Source of the DNA: Aselliscus stoliczkanus
Taxonomy: Eukaryota > Chordata > Mammalia > Chiroptera > Hipposideridae
DNA: 64,000 bases
Direction: 5' to 3'
Assembly: GCA_033961575.1 (NCBI GenBank)
Contig: CM066737.1
Coordinates: 96,252,709 to 96,316,708, forward strand
In this document: positions 1-11,657 of the stretch, piece by piece
Position numbering within the stretch: position 1 is the stretch's first letter
Layout of the letters: each line of letters starts with the position of its first letter
Notes under the pieces: generated by a model
What the model was told of the DNA's origin: nothing
Databases searched by the model: none
Seen by the model: only the letters and a program-made list of their open reading frames with translations
Position numbers and translations under genes: made by a program

Positions 1-584
1 TAATATTGAATATCAACTATAATTGAAAAATAAAATATAATAATAAGAGAAAAGCTTTTAAGAGGAGTTATAGAGATGCTATCTGGTTCTCCATCCTTAT
101 CCTCTTGGACGACTCGAGAAGGTCACTCTAGGTAATTCCCACATATGTTGATGGCTTCCTGCTTCTTTCTGTCTGATAGATTCTCTGGCGTTGTGCAGGC
201 AGGAAGTGCCAGAGAGTTAACACACCTAGGAGTGACCCTCAATTAATGAGGGACAGAAAAAGTAGATAAATACCCAAATTTGTTTGCCTCCTTGTGGGAC
301 AACTCAGAAATGTATCTCCCATAGGCTGAGAAAGGCTTCCCAGCAAGTTGACCTCCAGTTGCCTACTGCAGTAAGCCACTCAGGCCCACATCCTTTATTG
401 GCTTTTCTCTCTTCTCTATCTACCTTCTTTGCTCCCCAGTTCTGTTTTCTGGGAACTTCTTTCCAAATAAACCATGTACACCCACAACTTCTTTTTCAGG
501 ATGTGTTTTGGGGAACCCAACTGAAAACAGATGACATCCAGATGGAGTCTCAAAGGTTAGCCGTTAGTGAAGCCTAGTGGATTT
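1..584. other. Unassigned flank
   Basis: No gene or recognisable repeat is seen. The longest open frame here (about 97 codons, plus strand) has no recognisable domain and no splice or promoter context, so it is treated as chance. Confidence 0.5.
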
Positions 585-633
585 AATGGTATGTAAATTA
601 TACCTCAGTAAAGCTGTTTGAAAAAAAAAAAAA
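585..633 (+). mobile_element. Possible 3' tip of an old L1 with poly-A
   Basis: A stretch resembling the extreme 3' end of many mammalian L1s (ATTATACCTCAGTAAAGCTG) runs into a 13-A tract. Only the last ~50 bp can be matched, so the assignment is weak. Confidence 0.35.
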
Positions 634-639
634 GAATTA

Positions 640-1010
640 GCCAACCCACCATGGAGGGAAAAAATATTCCAGGCAGAGGGAATAACATTTGAAATAATAA
701 GGATGGAACAGAGAGTTTAGCTTGTTTGGGGGAACTACAAATAGTTCAGGGTGAATAGATGGTAGTTTGGAAAAGCAGATAGGAGCTGGGTCAAAAAGGG
801 ACTTATAAGCCCAGATAAAGAGCTGAATGTTTATTCTAAAGCTTCAGGGCTTTAAACAGGGGAGTTTATGGCCAGGTGGCCACACGGAAGGTGGATAAAC
901 GGAGGGCCAGACTAGAGCAAAGAGACGAATTAAGAGGTCATGATAAATATTGGGCCAAGAGGAGATTAGGGCCTGAAGCAAGGTAGACCAATGGGATGAG
1001 AGAAAGGGCA
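640..1010 (-). mobile_element. L2 LINE fragment
   Basis: The plus strand reads as the complement of the L2 ORF2 tail: first the 'attccaggcagaggga' segment, then the 'aaacaggggagtttatgg' segment. In L2 these lie upstream of the 3' end. The copy is very diverged, as expected of an ancient family, and has no open frame. Confidence 0.55.
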
Positions 1011-1599
1011 GGATTGGCACATTTTTAGGGAGATAGAATTGGCAGGACTGACATGGTGGCAGAATGGAGCTAAAATACTGCATCATGCTTTCAGAAAACA
1101 CAGTATCATTCCAAAGAGCTATGCTAGACTGTGTCCCACCTTAGAGATATTACCATAGTCCACAGAGCTTCTGTCAGGGTGAAGAAGAAAAGGTGGACTG
1201 TGTTAAGCTCCAAGTTGTAACAAATGGGGGTTGAATGTAATGGTTTGGACATGAAAGCTGAAGGAATCCACAAGGTGGAGACTAAAAAATCCATCAGGTT
1301 AGATCTATAATATGGTGACTCATGTGGATTAATAAATGTCCTTGCTCCCAAAGGAAGTGAGTTATATCTTAGGGCCAGTTGCTTAAATGAGACAGCTTTC
1401 TTTGGAGAAGGAAAGGAGATAAATAAGGAGGTAGGGGGAAAGGAAAATGAAATGTATGGCCTTCATGGGTGAGAGCCCCTGGAAACTTCCCTCTTTGGTT
1501 CATTTTAGTTCTCTTTATAATGCACACCTGGAGATTTCCCTTCTGATGACTCTCTAGAGCCCATTTCTGAACGTGACCAGAAGCCATACACTCTTTATA
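1011..1599. other. Unassigned, possibly more decayed L2
   Basis: Nothing recognisable. The open frames are short and overlap on both strands. Confidence 0.4.
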
Positions 1600-1682
1600 T
1601 TGGGTTGTCAGAAAAGTCATGACACATTTTTGCAACAAAAAACCATAGAAAAAATACATCATGACTTTTTCCGACAACCCAA
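1600..1682. mobile_element. Mariner-derived MITE (83 bp)
   Basis: A near-perfect palindrome bounded by TA dinucleotides (1598-1599 and 1683-1684). It starts TTGGGTTGTCAGAAAAGTCA and ends with the inverse. The termini match those of the 1.3-kb mariner at 39290-40578 in this window, so this is a non-autonomous internal-deletion derivative of the same or a sister family. As RNA it would fold into one long hairpin. Confidence 0.9.
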
Positions 1683-1745
1683 TATAAGGCCTCCATTCCC
1701 TGGTAGCAGCTTATACTTCTGTTAGGAAACACATACATGTGCATG

Positions 1746-1762
1746 CACACACACACACACAC
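1746..1762. repeat. (CA)n microsatellite
   Basis: Short run of CA dinucleotides. Confidence 0.9.
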
Positions 1763-1879
1763 CACACATGCTTTAATTTACAGTTAGAAATCACTTTGAA
1801 GAAAATAGGTGCCAACATTTTACAATATTAGAAACTTATTCTTTCATTGACACCTATGTGGAGGCACTGTAGATATGAG

Positions 1880-2100
1880 ACCATTTTAATAAAATACTTT
1901 AGTCCTGTTATGAATTATGCTGCTATGAACATCCATGTACACATTTTTGTATGGATATATGTTTTCATTTTTCTTGGCTATATACCTAACAGTGGAATAG
2001 CTGGGTCGTATGGTAACTCTATGCTTAACATTTTGAGGAACTACTGAATGAACTGTTTTCCAAAGGGCCTGCACCATTTTACATTCCCAGCAGCAATATG
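1880..2100 (-). mobile_element. Old L1 fragment
   Basis: The plus strand carries the familiar reverse complement of the L1 ORF2/3' region: 'gctgctatgaacatccatgta', then 'ggaatagctgggtcgtatgg', then 'cattcccagcagcaat'. It is diverged and has stops in all frames. Confidence 0.8.
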
Positions 2101-3639
2101 TTTTTTGTGCACTTGTTTGTTTTAATCATAATATATATTCTAGTTTTTTCTCTACTTATTATTCGATGTTAACTTCACAAAACCTTTGCAATCTCTTTCT
2201 TGATTTATCTATCTTTTAAATTCTCCTATCTTTAAATTCTCTCTTTTTTTTAACATCTTCAAATGTTCTTTGAAAATCCCGATAGTATCCTGATAAGAAT
2301 TAGGATAATGAGACTGTCTAGAAAATATACTAGATTGGACCAATGTATTACTTAGGTAGATTTGGGAAACTCATTGTTTGGGGATTCTGAATTTCAGGCT
2401 GTGATGTCCACATCTTGCTGTGAAAGCCCAAACCTTCCACAGAATAACCAATTTGGGGGGATTCTTTTAAGTCATGGATCAGCAAAAGATGGAATATGGG
2501 GACCACTATGGTGCTCTCCCTTTTTTCACTCAGAAGGGGAAAGAAGGAGGGATGGCCCAAAGGAAGTGGAAGTCTGAGAGAGAGAGTGTTGGAAGGCCAC
2601 AAAGACATAATGTGTTGGCTGTTATTTATCACTTTGACGGTGGCCAGAAGGCTAGTGCCTGAGGTACAATGGTGGGTCTGGTTTGCACCCACTTGGAAGC
2701 TTGCCCAGTTCACTTCTTCCCCTTTTTCCAATTCAAGCTACTCTCCCCAGTTTACTCCTTTAATTTCCACCCTGCATTTACCCACCTAGTACCCATTACT
2801 TGGGCTGGTGGGTGGTGAGGAACATTAGGAAATGGGAAAAAGAAAAATGAGAACATATGTGTTCACAGCCCTTCCGCCACTTGTTCTCCACTCTATTTAT
2901 TATTAGTCTGGTAGGCATTCTGTTAAATTTGCCTCACTTGAAGCATAACTCTTTGGTCCCCTGTAGAACAATAAAGGTGAAATAAGGTGGTGACAAAATC
3001 CCACAGGAAAGACTATTAACTAATAATATTAAGTGATATTTTCTTAGCGAGAATTCCTTCCACTGTAATATTTCCGTATTCATAGTCCTTGGGAGTTTTT
3101 AAAGAAAAGAAATACCTTTTTATTTCTCTGGCTTGGTCTCCTGGTACTCATAAAGGAAACTAGGCTATGTTTTATGGTGCCGAAAAAAACCACTGGTCAA
3201 TCCAGTCAATTTGATGATAAAACAACAATCAACCCCACATTATTTGGCATTATGTAGACAAAACACCTAATTGTTTGACTGAAATATTCATATGCAAATC
3301 AGTAATTTTGACATCATATGGGCACAGTCCAAGTCAACATTTAAATAGCAATTTCAAGAATCATTAATTGAAACTATATTTGTTGATTATCTCATATATA
3401 AGGATTTTTCTCATCTAACAGATGGCTTTGCATCAATCCCATCTTATAAATTAGTAAACACAGATTTTGTCTGACTGTGGAAAAAAAGTAAATGCATAAG
3501 AAGGGGCCAGAGACAGAAAGCAACTTAAAGATGAGTCTGAAAACTGAGGCCGTGGTAATTCTTTAGTGGTGGTAAAATAATTTGTGGAGGAGATGGCGCA
3601 TGGAAATTCAAACATTAGAGGCTGCAGCTATACAGCCAG
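2101..3639. other. Unassigned AT-rich stretch
   Basis: No gene or nameable repeat. Overlapping open frames of up to 127 codons on both strands at 2350-2790 have no recognisable protein features. Confidence 0.45.
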
Positions 3640-4084
3640 CGTATTAGTTTCCTAGGGTCACCATAACAAAATACGAAAAACTGGGTGGCCTAAACAATAG
3701 AAATTTCTTGTCTCACAGTTCCGAAGGCTAGAAGCCTGAGATCAAGGTGTCCAAATGTTAGTTCCTTGGAGACCTGGGAGGGAGAATCTGTTCTAGGCTT
3801 CTCTCCTGGCGTCTGTTGGTTTGCTGGCCATCTTTGGCATTCCTTAGTGTAGACTCATCATGTTCACATGGCGTGCTTCCTGTGTGTGTATGTGTGTGTG
3901 TGTCCTTGTTCAAATTTCCCCTGTCTAAGGACATCATTATATTGAATTAGGGGCCCACTCTATTCCACTCCATGTGACTTCATCTTAACTAATTTCACCT
4001 GCAATTACCTTATTTCCAAATAAGGTGCTGAGGGTTGGGACTTCCAAATATGAATTTTGAGGGGACACAAGTCATCCTATAACA
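3640..4084 (+). mobile_element. Old solo LTR-like repeat (ERVL/MLT2-type)
   Basis: The sequence opens with '(c)gtattagtttcctagggtc' and has 'aaactgggtggcctaaacaa', 'tctcacagttccgaaggctagaag', 'tgacttcatcttaactaatt' and 'ttatttccaaataaggt' in order. It closes in TATAACA, the arrangement I associate with an ancient mammalian ERVL-class LTR. The first base would be T-to-C decayed from TG. No 5-bp target duplication survives. The exact family name is uncertain, and no internal retroviral genes are present. Confidence 0.5.
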
Positions 4085-5170
4085 TCTGATTAGGGATCAA
4101 TACCACCTCAACAGAGGCCCAGAAGTCTCTGTGAACTCTGGCAAAAGTCATCTTTGAATGGATGGTTTTGGGTGAATATAAGGACAAAGTAGAAACCTGC
4201 TGTCAACCAGATGCTAGGAACATATAATCTTATTTTTTTGACCTAATGCTCTTCTGATGCTTCCTCTCTACATTTGAGAGGACTAGTATTTAGAGTTGCT
4301 TTAAAGTTTAGGGCACAAGAGAAAATTGAACTTTGGTGAATGTCTCACCATTTTTGAAGGTGCTTAGGTCTCCCCTAGGCCTGAAGGCTATAACGCAAGA
4401 GTATCCCTGCTTTGGGTGTGTCATATTTTTCAGTCCAGCTTTAAGTCTTATGTCAGAAAATTCATGGGCATTTTCTTTTTTTACTTTTTGTAAAGTTACT
4501 CTCTCTTGTAGGAGGTAGTCTCCCCCCAAATTTTCATATTCTGAACCTAACAAATGCCCTTTGAGAGTCTTACTTTCTACTTTATTTGAAAGTAATATGC
4601 TCTAGTTGCCCAGCTTACCTGCCAACCCCCGTTCCTCAGCCAACACCATGGTCATCTTCACCCCATCTTAACCCTTATGTGGCTTTCTATTTTGATTTGG
4701 AAGAATCACTTGGCTATCATTTCACACCTGAAAGAAAGGGGAAAGAGGTCATCCTTTTACGTATCCTAAGTACCTAGGTTAGAACCATCATGTCTGAGTG
4801 GTCAGCCCTTGCTGTGATTGATGGATTGATGGCTTTGCAAGGCCATACTGTTGAGAACATCACTAGCAATGCTCTGGTAGACTTTTGATGAGTAACATCA
4901 CAGGAGATTTGGATCAGTGTTAAACTGGCTTTAGAAGGCACCTTGATCTTGCCTGTGATAAACCTGCTCATCTTGCCCTGCTTCATTTGAGAACATTTTC
5001 AGAAGTGGATCCTTTTAATTGTTGATGATTTTTGTTGCAAAGCTTTAGGTAAGAAAATAATAGAGGCTATGTATGATGCAGGAACAGTTGGAGAGTTGAG
5101 TCAGACCACTAGGGAATTTGGTGGGAAAGCATCATCAGGCCAAACTTTCACTGTGCACCTCTTGGCCAAG

Positions 5171-5175
<5 letters not shown>
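4085..5175. other. Unassigned, with a coding-like plus-strand frame
   Basis: No repeat recognised. From an ATG at 4790 to about 5175 one plus-strand frame reads with only three stops (a TGATGA pair and one TGA) and has a protein-like composition. I cannot match it to any family. It could be a decayed exon, a retropseudogene or chance. Confidence 0.35.

Positions 5176-5229
<54 letters not shown>
5176..5229. repeat. (TA)n microsatellite
   Basis: About 27 uninterrupted TA units. Likely length-polymorphic and prone to cruciform extrusion. Confidence 0.97.
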
Positions 5230-5234
<5 letters not shown>

Positions 5235-5463
5235 TTCATGATTTGATGTTTATATATGTGCATATTCAAACCAAGTCATGTGTCTTAGTTGTCAAGTGGA
5301 AGTTACTGAAGTAAAACACAGTTGTGTTTCTATACAAATCACTGACCAAATATCTATTATAAGCTCCACTATGTGCGTCATTAGGGGGGGTGCAAGGAGG
5401 CAAAAATCCAGATTCCTATTTTCAGCAAACTTGATATCTTGGTGGGGAGATAAGATTCTTTAT

Positions 5464-5830
5464 TCATTCAACAAAAATTTCTTAAGCATCTAATATGTGC
5501 CAGGTCCAAATTGAGAACTGATGTATTTTGTAAGAGATCATCCCTATCTCAAGAAGGTCATAGTTTATTGGCAAAAGTGTGGTGAGACTTTAATAGAAGG
5601 AAGCATAGAATGTTGCAAGAGTTGGTATTAGGGGTATATAACTCAGACTGAGGGATTAGGGAGGCTTCTTGGAAGTGGAAGACAACCTAGACAAATGCAT
5701 AACAGTGCCATAAGTGTTCAGCACTAAATGAGTGGTGCAGGTGTAAGTGGCATTTAAAGATGAGGGAGGTCACTTCATGCTGGGGTGATGAGGGGGGACT
5801 TTGTGGAAGAGTGAGGTTTGGGATAAACCG
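5464..5830 (-). mobile_element. L2 LINE fragment (3' end)
   Basis: The plus strand starts 'attcattcaacaaaaatttc', the complement of the L2 terminal repeat. It continues through 'ctaatatgtgccagg' and 'gaggcttcttggaagtgg', in the order expected of an L2 3' end on the minus strand. Confidence 0.7.
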
Positions 5831-6562
5831 TGAAAGTTGATGTCAAAAACTGCACGTACCTGGCTTCCCCACAACTGTGCATTGTGGAAACTCTCTGTAG
5901 GGAATCGGGGCAATGAGACAAGCTGGGGATCTAGTATAGGTTGGAGCTAGATATAACTAATCACAAGAGAAGGATTTGACATTGAATCTGAACCCAGCTA
6001 GTAATGCTATCCAAGGCTTGTCATGTGTGTCAGCAGTGTTTGTGTAGGCTAAGGGCTCACGAGGGAGAGCTGGGCCTCACATCTTATGGGTTTGGGAGTG
6101 GAGCATTGTGGTTACTTTGAGTTGATGGATAGATGTTGGAAGGAGGAGGCTATTTTGGTGTATGAGTTAGGAATGGTGTTGTCTGCCAATTACAAAAGCC
6201 AACTAAGAGTGGCTTTAGCAAAACAAAAATGCTGATTTTTCATGCATAATCCAAAATCTGGAGGTAGCCACTGGGGCATTGGTTCAGTGGCTCATCAAGC
6301 ACGTCAGAGATGGCATCTCTGCCATCCTCTTGACATTCACTTAATGTTTCCTGCCTTATGGCTGAGATATGACTGTTACAATTCTAGACATCAGATATGC
6401 ATTTCAGTCAGGAAGAAGGAGGAAAGTTGTACCTGTTCCTTTAATAAGGAAAGTAGTGTTTTCTCCAGAAGTACTCCTGCAGAGTTCCCATTATGTCTTC
6501 ACGGCCAGACCTGCAATCAAGACAGGTTGAGAAAGAGATTAGGGTTTTCATACTGCCAGAAA
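5831..6562. other. Unassigned
   Basis: No nameable repeat and no convincing coding frame. Confidence 0.4.
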
Positions 6563-6573
6563 CTCTCACTCTC

Positions 6574-6608
<35 letters not shown>

Positions 6609-6624
6609 GTCTCTCTTTCTCTGT
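6563..6624. repeat. Imperfect (TC)n tract
   Basis: Pyrimidine-rich low-complexity sequence with TCTCTG interruptions. It generates the serine/leucine-rich and arginine/glutamate-rich shadow frames seen on the two strands. Confidence 0.9.
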
Positions 6625-7504
6625 GGGGCCACCTAAAGCCTGGGATGGGGTGCAAGACTAGGTGCAGTACCAGTAATGGCCTCAAGGGGGAACCAAAGAG
6701 AAGGCCACGCAGCTGGGCCCCACGAAGTGCTCTTTTCATGACTCTTTGGGGTCGCAACTCTTCACCATCATGGCTTCTCTATTGCTCTCCTGGATCTATA
6801 TTCCCATCCTGCCCCTCAGGTGTTGGATTTCTCTTCGACTCTGTCATTGGCCCACTTCTCTTCTAACTTTGCCCACACCTGGAGAGAAGTCAGGAAGCAG
6901 ACACTGGCAGGGCCTAAGATTCCTGCTAGGCTTAGAAGCTGTGCCAACCATGAGCTCCCTCTGGGTAGGGTTTGCAGTTGCCAACTGTCACAACCCAGCC
7001 AGACAGGAGGAGAAGAACAGGGGCTTGAGTGCCCAATGATCAGTGCTAGGCCAGTCATTGTGAAGCCAGACAAGAATTACCCTGGGATAAGATATCTGTT
7101 TTCTGAAGACAAGTTTGATTCTGTTTTTTTTTTTTCCTACATGGTTTCTGCCTTCCTCTTTAGTGTCTTGCTAAACTTTTCCAGAAACCCCACCCTTGTC
7201 ATCTCAGAACTAAAAGAAGAAAAGAATTGCCCTCATCACACAAATGAGACCCTCTCCCTTCCCTCTCAGTCCAGGAATAAGAGAAGCCGGCTTGTCCTGG
7301 CCTGTGATTCTGGTAAGAAGAGGGTGCTTATTGAGGTAAGTACCTTGAAGAGGGTAGCCAAGGAAAAGGGTGATGTCTACTGTCCCCTCACAAGGGCATT
7401 CATTTAGAAGTGATCCTCAACCAAGGTTGCTGGCATGATTGGGGAATCAGAATTTTATTTTTATTTTATTTTATTTTTAAGATATTTATTTATTTATTTT
7501 TAAA
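6625..7504. other. Unassigned, with a 195-codon chance frame
   Basis: A plus-strand open frame of 195 codons (6820-7407) has no recognisable domain. It crosses a T-rich tract that only encodes phenylalanines and has no context of a real exon. Confidence 0.4.
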
Positions 7505-7937
7505 GATTTTATTGGGGAATGGAGGAGGGGAACAGTGTTGGGGAACAAGGGAAGAGGTACAGACAAGTTGTTGTCCTTTTGTCCTTCAGTCTAGTTGAGG
7601 AGGACGTTGCTTCACTGGCCCATGTTGGTATCGTCATTGCACTCTTCTCCGGTCACCGGCCTCTGGATGGCTGCTCACAGTGGCTCTTGGCAGCTCACAC
7701 CGGCTGCCGGCTGCTCATGCTGGCTCCTGGCCACTCACTGTAGCCTATGGCAGCCCACTGCAGCAGGGGCTGCAGCTATGCCGTCCCGGGGACTCACAGC
7801 AGCCCAGCTCCACTTGGGGCTGTTGTTCACCATCTTAGCTGTAAAGGGCAGTGTCACTGGCCCTCATATGTGGGACCTGAACCAGGGCCGCTGGTGTCCC
7901 AAGCCAGCTCTTAACCACCGCACCACTTGGCCAACCC
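7505..7937 (-). mobile_element. Long tRNA-derived SINE (433 bp, Rhin-1-like tail)
   Basis: Flanked by 14-bp direct repeats (tatttatttttaaa at 7491-7504 and 7938-7951). Read on the minus strand it has a tRNA-like head with a pol III A-box region (TGGTTAAG) and B-box (GGTTCAGGTCC). A middle rich in gtgagctgc-type motifs follows, then a tail with 'ccccaataaaatctttaa'. The head is about 86% the same by eye as the short SINEs elsewhere in the window. The tail resembles that of bat Rhin-1 SINEs. Confidence 0.88.
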
Positions 7938-9639
7938 TATTTATTTTTAAAAAATTCTTTTATTGTGAATTTTTGATGAAGCTGATATGTGACGGTTTAA
8001 AACAAAGCAGCACTTTGCCCCATTGTGTGGTTTTTAACTATATAGTGTTTAATTTACTTTGTATTTCAGAGAGTATTAAAAGTGGGCAGGAATGTTTCTT
8101 AAAAGGTACCATGGCCCCCAAAGGCTGAGAAACACAGCTGGAGAAAGTGATACAGGACAGAAGGAGGTGTCTTGTGGAGATGAGGAAGACACACCTGATC
8201 CGTGTTGCAGAAACTTCTCTAAAGCATCAGTGGGAGGATTTGGCACTTTAACATGTGACCTAAGGTGGGAGGTAGGCTTTGGAAGTCTGGTGAAGCCTAT
8301 GATCTCCCTCTTAGGAAACGTTTTAAAATGTATAAAATAAAATGCATGGGATAACAAAGGAAATCAATTATATGGAAATACTCTTTCAAACTATTGAAAA
8401 ACCAGATTTGCGATAGAGTAATGAATGTGCTTCCTTATGAATGTGTTACATAATAAGATCTATCAAGAGACCTAATAACTGCTATGATTCTGAAGTAGTG
8501 ATGAATGTCAACAGTATTTTGAGATATCTGCAACAACTGAAATGTGATAACAACTGTGAATTTTATTGGTGACAAAGTCACAGGCACTGATAATACTGCA
8601 GGAGTTTCCTGCCTACGTTGAGTTGAAGACAATGCCAAATTTCAGCTAGAGATTGAAAGTCCAAAAGTAAATTGTTCTCATCCAACTTATGGATCCCTTG
8701 AACTCTATCCATAGACCTCATGGGGGTCTACAGTTTTAGAACCAGCTACAGAAAGGAGAAAAGGGAACTACACAGTGGCAGGTTAATGTTCCAGTTAAGG
8801 AGGGAAGACAGAAGACCAGATACTAACCACAGCAGCAGCTCTGTCGTTTGTCCAGGGCGCTATCCATCATTTCTTGAAGGACCTGGAGTAGAAACGGCAC
8901 TCCATTTTCTGGGTCTGTTTGGACTCTTAGATAACTCCAAATCCAGGAAATGGTGCTGTTAATGTTTCTATTTGTAGTAGACTTGGCTATCTTGCAGGAG
9001 ATTAATGTACTTGGAGTCTGATTCAAGCCTGTGAGGGTTTCTGGGGATTGTTTGTTCCCAGCCTTCCTGTCCCGAGTGGATCTGATGAGCATTCACATGG
9101 TGTTAGCTGGTGCAATGTTGATTTGCCTCCTCCCTGAATGTGTTAAATGCAAATGACAAGCCAACATCAAGTGCAAAGGGAAAGTGAGTGCAAGAAAAAG
9201 ATTTGGCTTTGGGTCCTCCCTCTTTGTGAATATGGAGCCCAATTGCTGACACACATTGAGCCTTCAGTCAGAAGGTTGCCTAAAGACTCCTGTTAATGAT
9301 TATTCTCATTTTGCAAACAGAGAACAAGGACTAGCAACGAGTTTAAGGTTGAAGAGCATATCAAACAGAGTGTGACGAATAGAATTTCCTACCAAAGAAT
9401 CACAAACCTTCTGGCCATGGACACAGTTAGTTACACTGTCAAAAGCATGTCCACCAATAAGAAAGTATGTATCGAATGCCTCACGCATGACCAGCAAGGC
9501 AAGGATGGAAGCCTCTTCAGCTGCAGTCCTCTCTGAGAAGGTGCCATTGGAGTTGAGAGCTAAGTGAGGAGAAGCAGGCAGCCATGCAAAGATCTGGGGA
9601 AAAGCACTCCAGATAGAAGGGATGGCATGTAGGAATTCC
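7938..9639. other. Unassigned
   Basis: No nameable element apart from an L2/MIR-like scrap near 9300-9360. The region 7405-7440 together with 8090-8140 may be the two ends of an old hAT element split by the long SINE, but this is too decayed to call. Confidence 0.35.
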
Positions 9640-10080
9640 CCCAGAGAGCTACAAACATTGATGGACAGGTGGGAGGCCAGTGTGAGTGAGAGGGAGCATT
9701 GCAGGAGATGGAACCAGAGAGATAGGTGGGTCCCAGGCTTGGAGAGCCCTGGAGGCGACAGTGAGAAGGCGGGATTGTGGTCTGGTGGAAATGGAGGCCT
9801 CTGGAGGGTTTTAAGCAAAGCAGTCTGCTGGAGCAGCATGTGCTGACTTCCGTGTCCCACCAGAGCTTGGGCTGCTGAGTGAGGATAGCCTGTTGAGGAC
9901 ATGAGTGTGAAGAAGGCAGATGCAGTCTCCTGAGGGGGAGCCGTGGCGACTTGGACTAGGGCTGTAGCAGTGCAGATAATGAGAAGTGGCCAGACTCGGG
10001 AGATATTTTAGAGGCATGGGCAATAGGCCTTACTGATGAATTAGATAAGGGGTATGAGAGGAAAGCAGTATCAGGGCTGG
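9640..10080 (-). mobile_element. L2 LINE fragment
   Basis: The plus strand shows 'gaggccagtgtgagtgag', 'gggttttaagcaaag', 'gacttggactagggctgtagcagtg' and 'gagaagtggccagactcgggagatatttta' in the order of reverse-complement L2 ORF2. Old and interrupted by indels. Confidence 0.65.
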
Positions 10081-10314
10081 CTCCTCAGTAATGAGAGAAG
10101 TTCCTGAGCGAGGGAAGGTTACCTAGAGGTGTGCCATAACTGGCAGCACTGCCTATGGGGAAAACGGTGAGTTATGTACAGTTTGTCTTGTGTCCTCTGA
10201 TATTTCCCTCCATGACCCTTGTCAATGCCATCACCTCCTCAGGCTCTACTTTCCTTTTTTTGCTTTCTCAAGGGTTGTGACTGTATTCCTCTTCCTTAGA
10301 AAGCAGTATAAGGG

Positions 10315-10470
10315 TAGTAGATAGAAGGTGGGGGTTAGAACACAGAGGACTAGAGCTTGAGTCATATTCCCCTCCCGTTTACTCGTGTGACCTGGGCAAC
10401 TAGCTTCTCTGATTATCAGTTGTTTTACATCTGTGAAATGTGATGGAAAGAGTTATAGAGGTTATTTTTG
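10315..10470 (+). mobile_element. MIR SINE fragment
   Basis: The MIR core is recognisable: 'gtgtgacctgggcaacta', then 'tctctgattatcag', then 'catctgtgaaatg'. It is diverged, consistent with Mesozoic age. Confidence 0.65.
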
Positions 10471-10636
10471 GAGACAGAATAGCACGGTGAAATGAAAAGT
10501 GCACAGCCCAGAACAGGCTCTCAGCAAACCTGTCCTGACTTCAATTTCAGTTTACCTCTCTTGTATCCCATTGGGGCCCTGACTTGGTGACAGGCTGGAT
10601 AGCTGCTCACTAATACAGTAAATCATGTTAAAATAT

Positions 10637-10923
10637 TCCTTTGGTTCTTGTTCTTTTTTTTTTTTTTTTGAGGGCAGTGTCACTGGTCCTCATATGTGGG
10701 ACCCGAACTGGTGCTGCTGGCTTCCCAAGCCAGCGCTGAACCACCGCGCCACTCGGCCGGCCCTCCTTTGGTTCTCAAAGCTGGGCACACAGAAAAGCAA
10801 CTGGGAGCTTTAAAAAAAAAGCCTCAGGCCCACGCCCCATCTTGTAGGGTTTCTGATTTGATTGGTTGGGTGATGGGATAATGTCAGGTGGTTCTGATGA
10901 GCAGCTAGGTTTGAGAATTCCTG
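10637..10923 (+). mobile_element. MER5-like hAT fragment split by a SINE
   Basis: 'ggttctcaaagctgggcac...gggagctttaaaaa' and 'ttctgatttgattgg...tggttctgatgagcagct...tttgagaattcc' follow MER5 order. The short SINE at 10649-10763 interrupts its left end and duplicated 12 bp of it. Confidence 0.6.
10649..10763 (-). mobile_element. Short head-only SINE
   Basis: Perfect 12-bp target duplications (tcctttggttct at 10637-10648 and 10764-10775). The poly-T, then the reverse complement of the tRNA-like head ending at GGCCGGCCC, is the whole element, about 100 bp plus the A tail. The body and tail of the long SINE are absent. Confidence 0.95.
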
Positions 10924-11169
10924 CTAAGTTAGTGGATAGTCTTAACTTAATTAATGACCATCAAGTTGGCACTAGCATTTCTAGAAAAATGTTAGAGGTT
11001 GTAAAGATTTACCCCAACTGGAGTTTTCACTTGAGGAAGTGAGGACTTTTCTATTGGAAAGCGAAGAGTCCCTCAATAGCTGATATTTATTGCATATTTA
11101 TGAAGTGTCAGCGTGTCAGACAATGTTCTCAATTCTCTCTCTGACCTTAGGCACATCAACTTTCTTCAT

Positions 11170-11440
11170 TCTGTTTCCTGAAAATACCACTTTCCCTGCC
11201 CCCTCAGGGCCTTCACACATGCTATTTCCTCCAGTTTGTCCCACCTTTTATCCCCTTTGCCCTGAACTTGACTCCTTATATTGTTTAGATACCTCGTTTG
11301 TAGCTATCTACCTGTTCTCCTGCCTGTTGAGTATCTGTCTTCCACACTCTAGGTTCCACCAGAGGCAGGGACAGATTTGTTTTGTTCACCATTGAACCCT
11401 CAGTGCCCAGGGCAGCACGATGATATCTGTTGAATGAGAC
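11170..11440 (+). mobile_element. L2 LINE 3' end
   Basis: 'cagggccttcacacatgctatttcctccagtttg', 'aggttccaccagaggcagggacagatttgttttgttcaccattgaa' and a terminal 'tctgttgaatgag' match the L2 3' end in the sense direction. Confidence 0.8.
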
Positions 11441-11657
11441 AATGGCAAACACTTGTTCCCTCTGTGTTAGACTCCATTAGGAGCAGACCAGATCCCAAGA
11501 CCAGCTTTCCAGAGGACTCCAAGTGACTGTCTTCCAACCTGGGTCCTTGATGCCAAATCCTGTCGAGTGGTCAGTCTCAGCCACCCTCATGGCCTCAAGG
11601 CACTTTCCTGTTTTTTGGCCTTGGTCAGGGCCACAGGTAGCTTTAATAATGTTGAAC

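Noticed and set aside
3640..4084. Possible provirus
   Set aside because: Single LTR-like unit with no second LTR, no internal genes and no surviving target duplication.
6820..7407. 195-codon open frame on plus
   Set aside because: Crosses a T run, has no domain or exon signals, and competing frames exist on the other strand.
7595..8128. 177-codon plus frame
   Set aside because: Lies across the long SINE in antisense; its start is SINE and its end is flank.
9306..9902. 198-codon minus frame
   Set aside because: Mostly over a decayed L2 fragment; serine/leucine-rich without a recognisable L2 protein domain, so not a gene.
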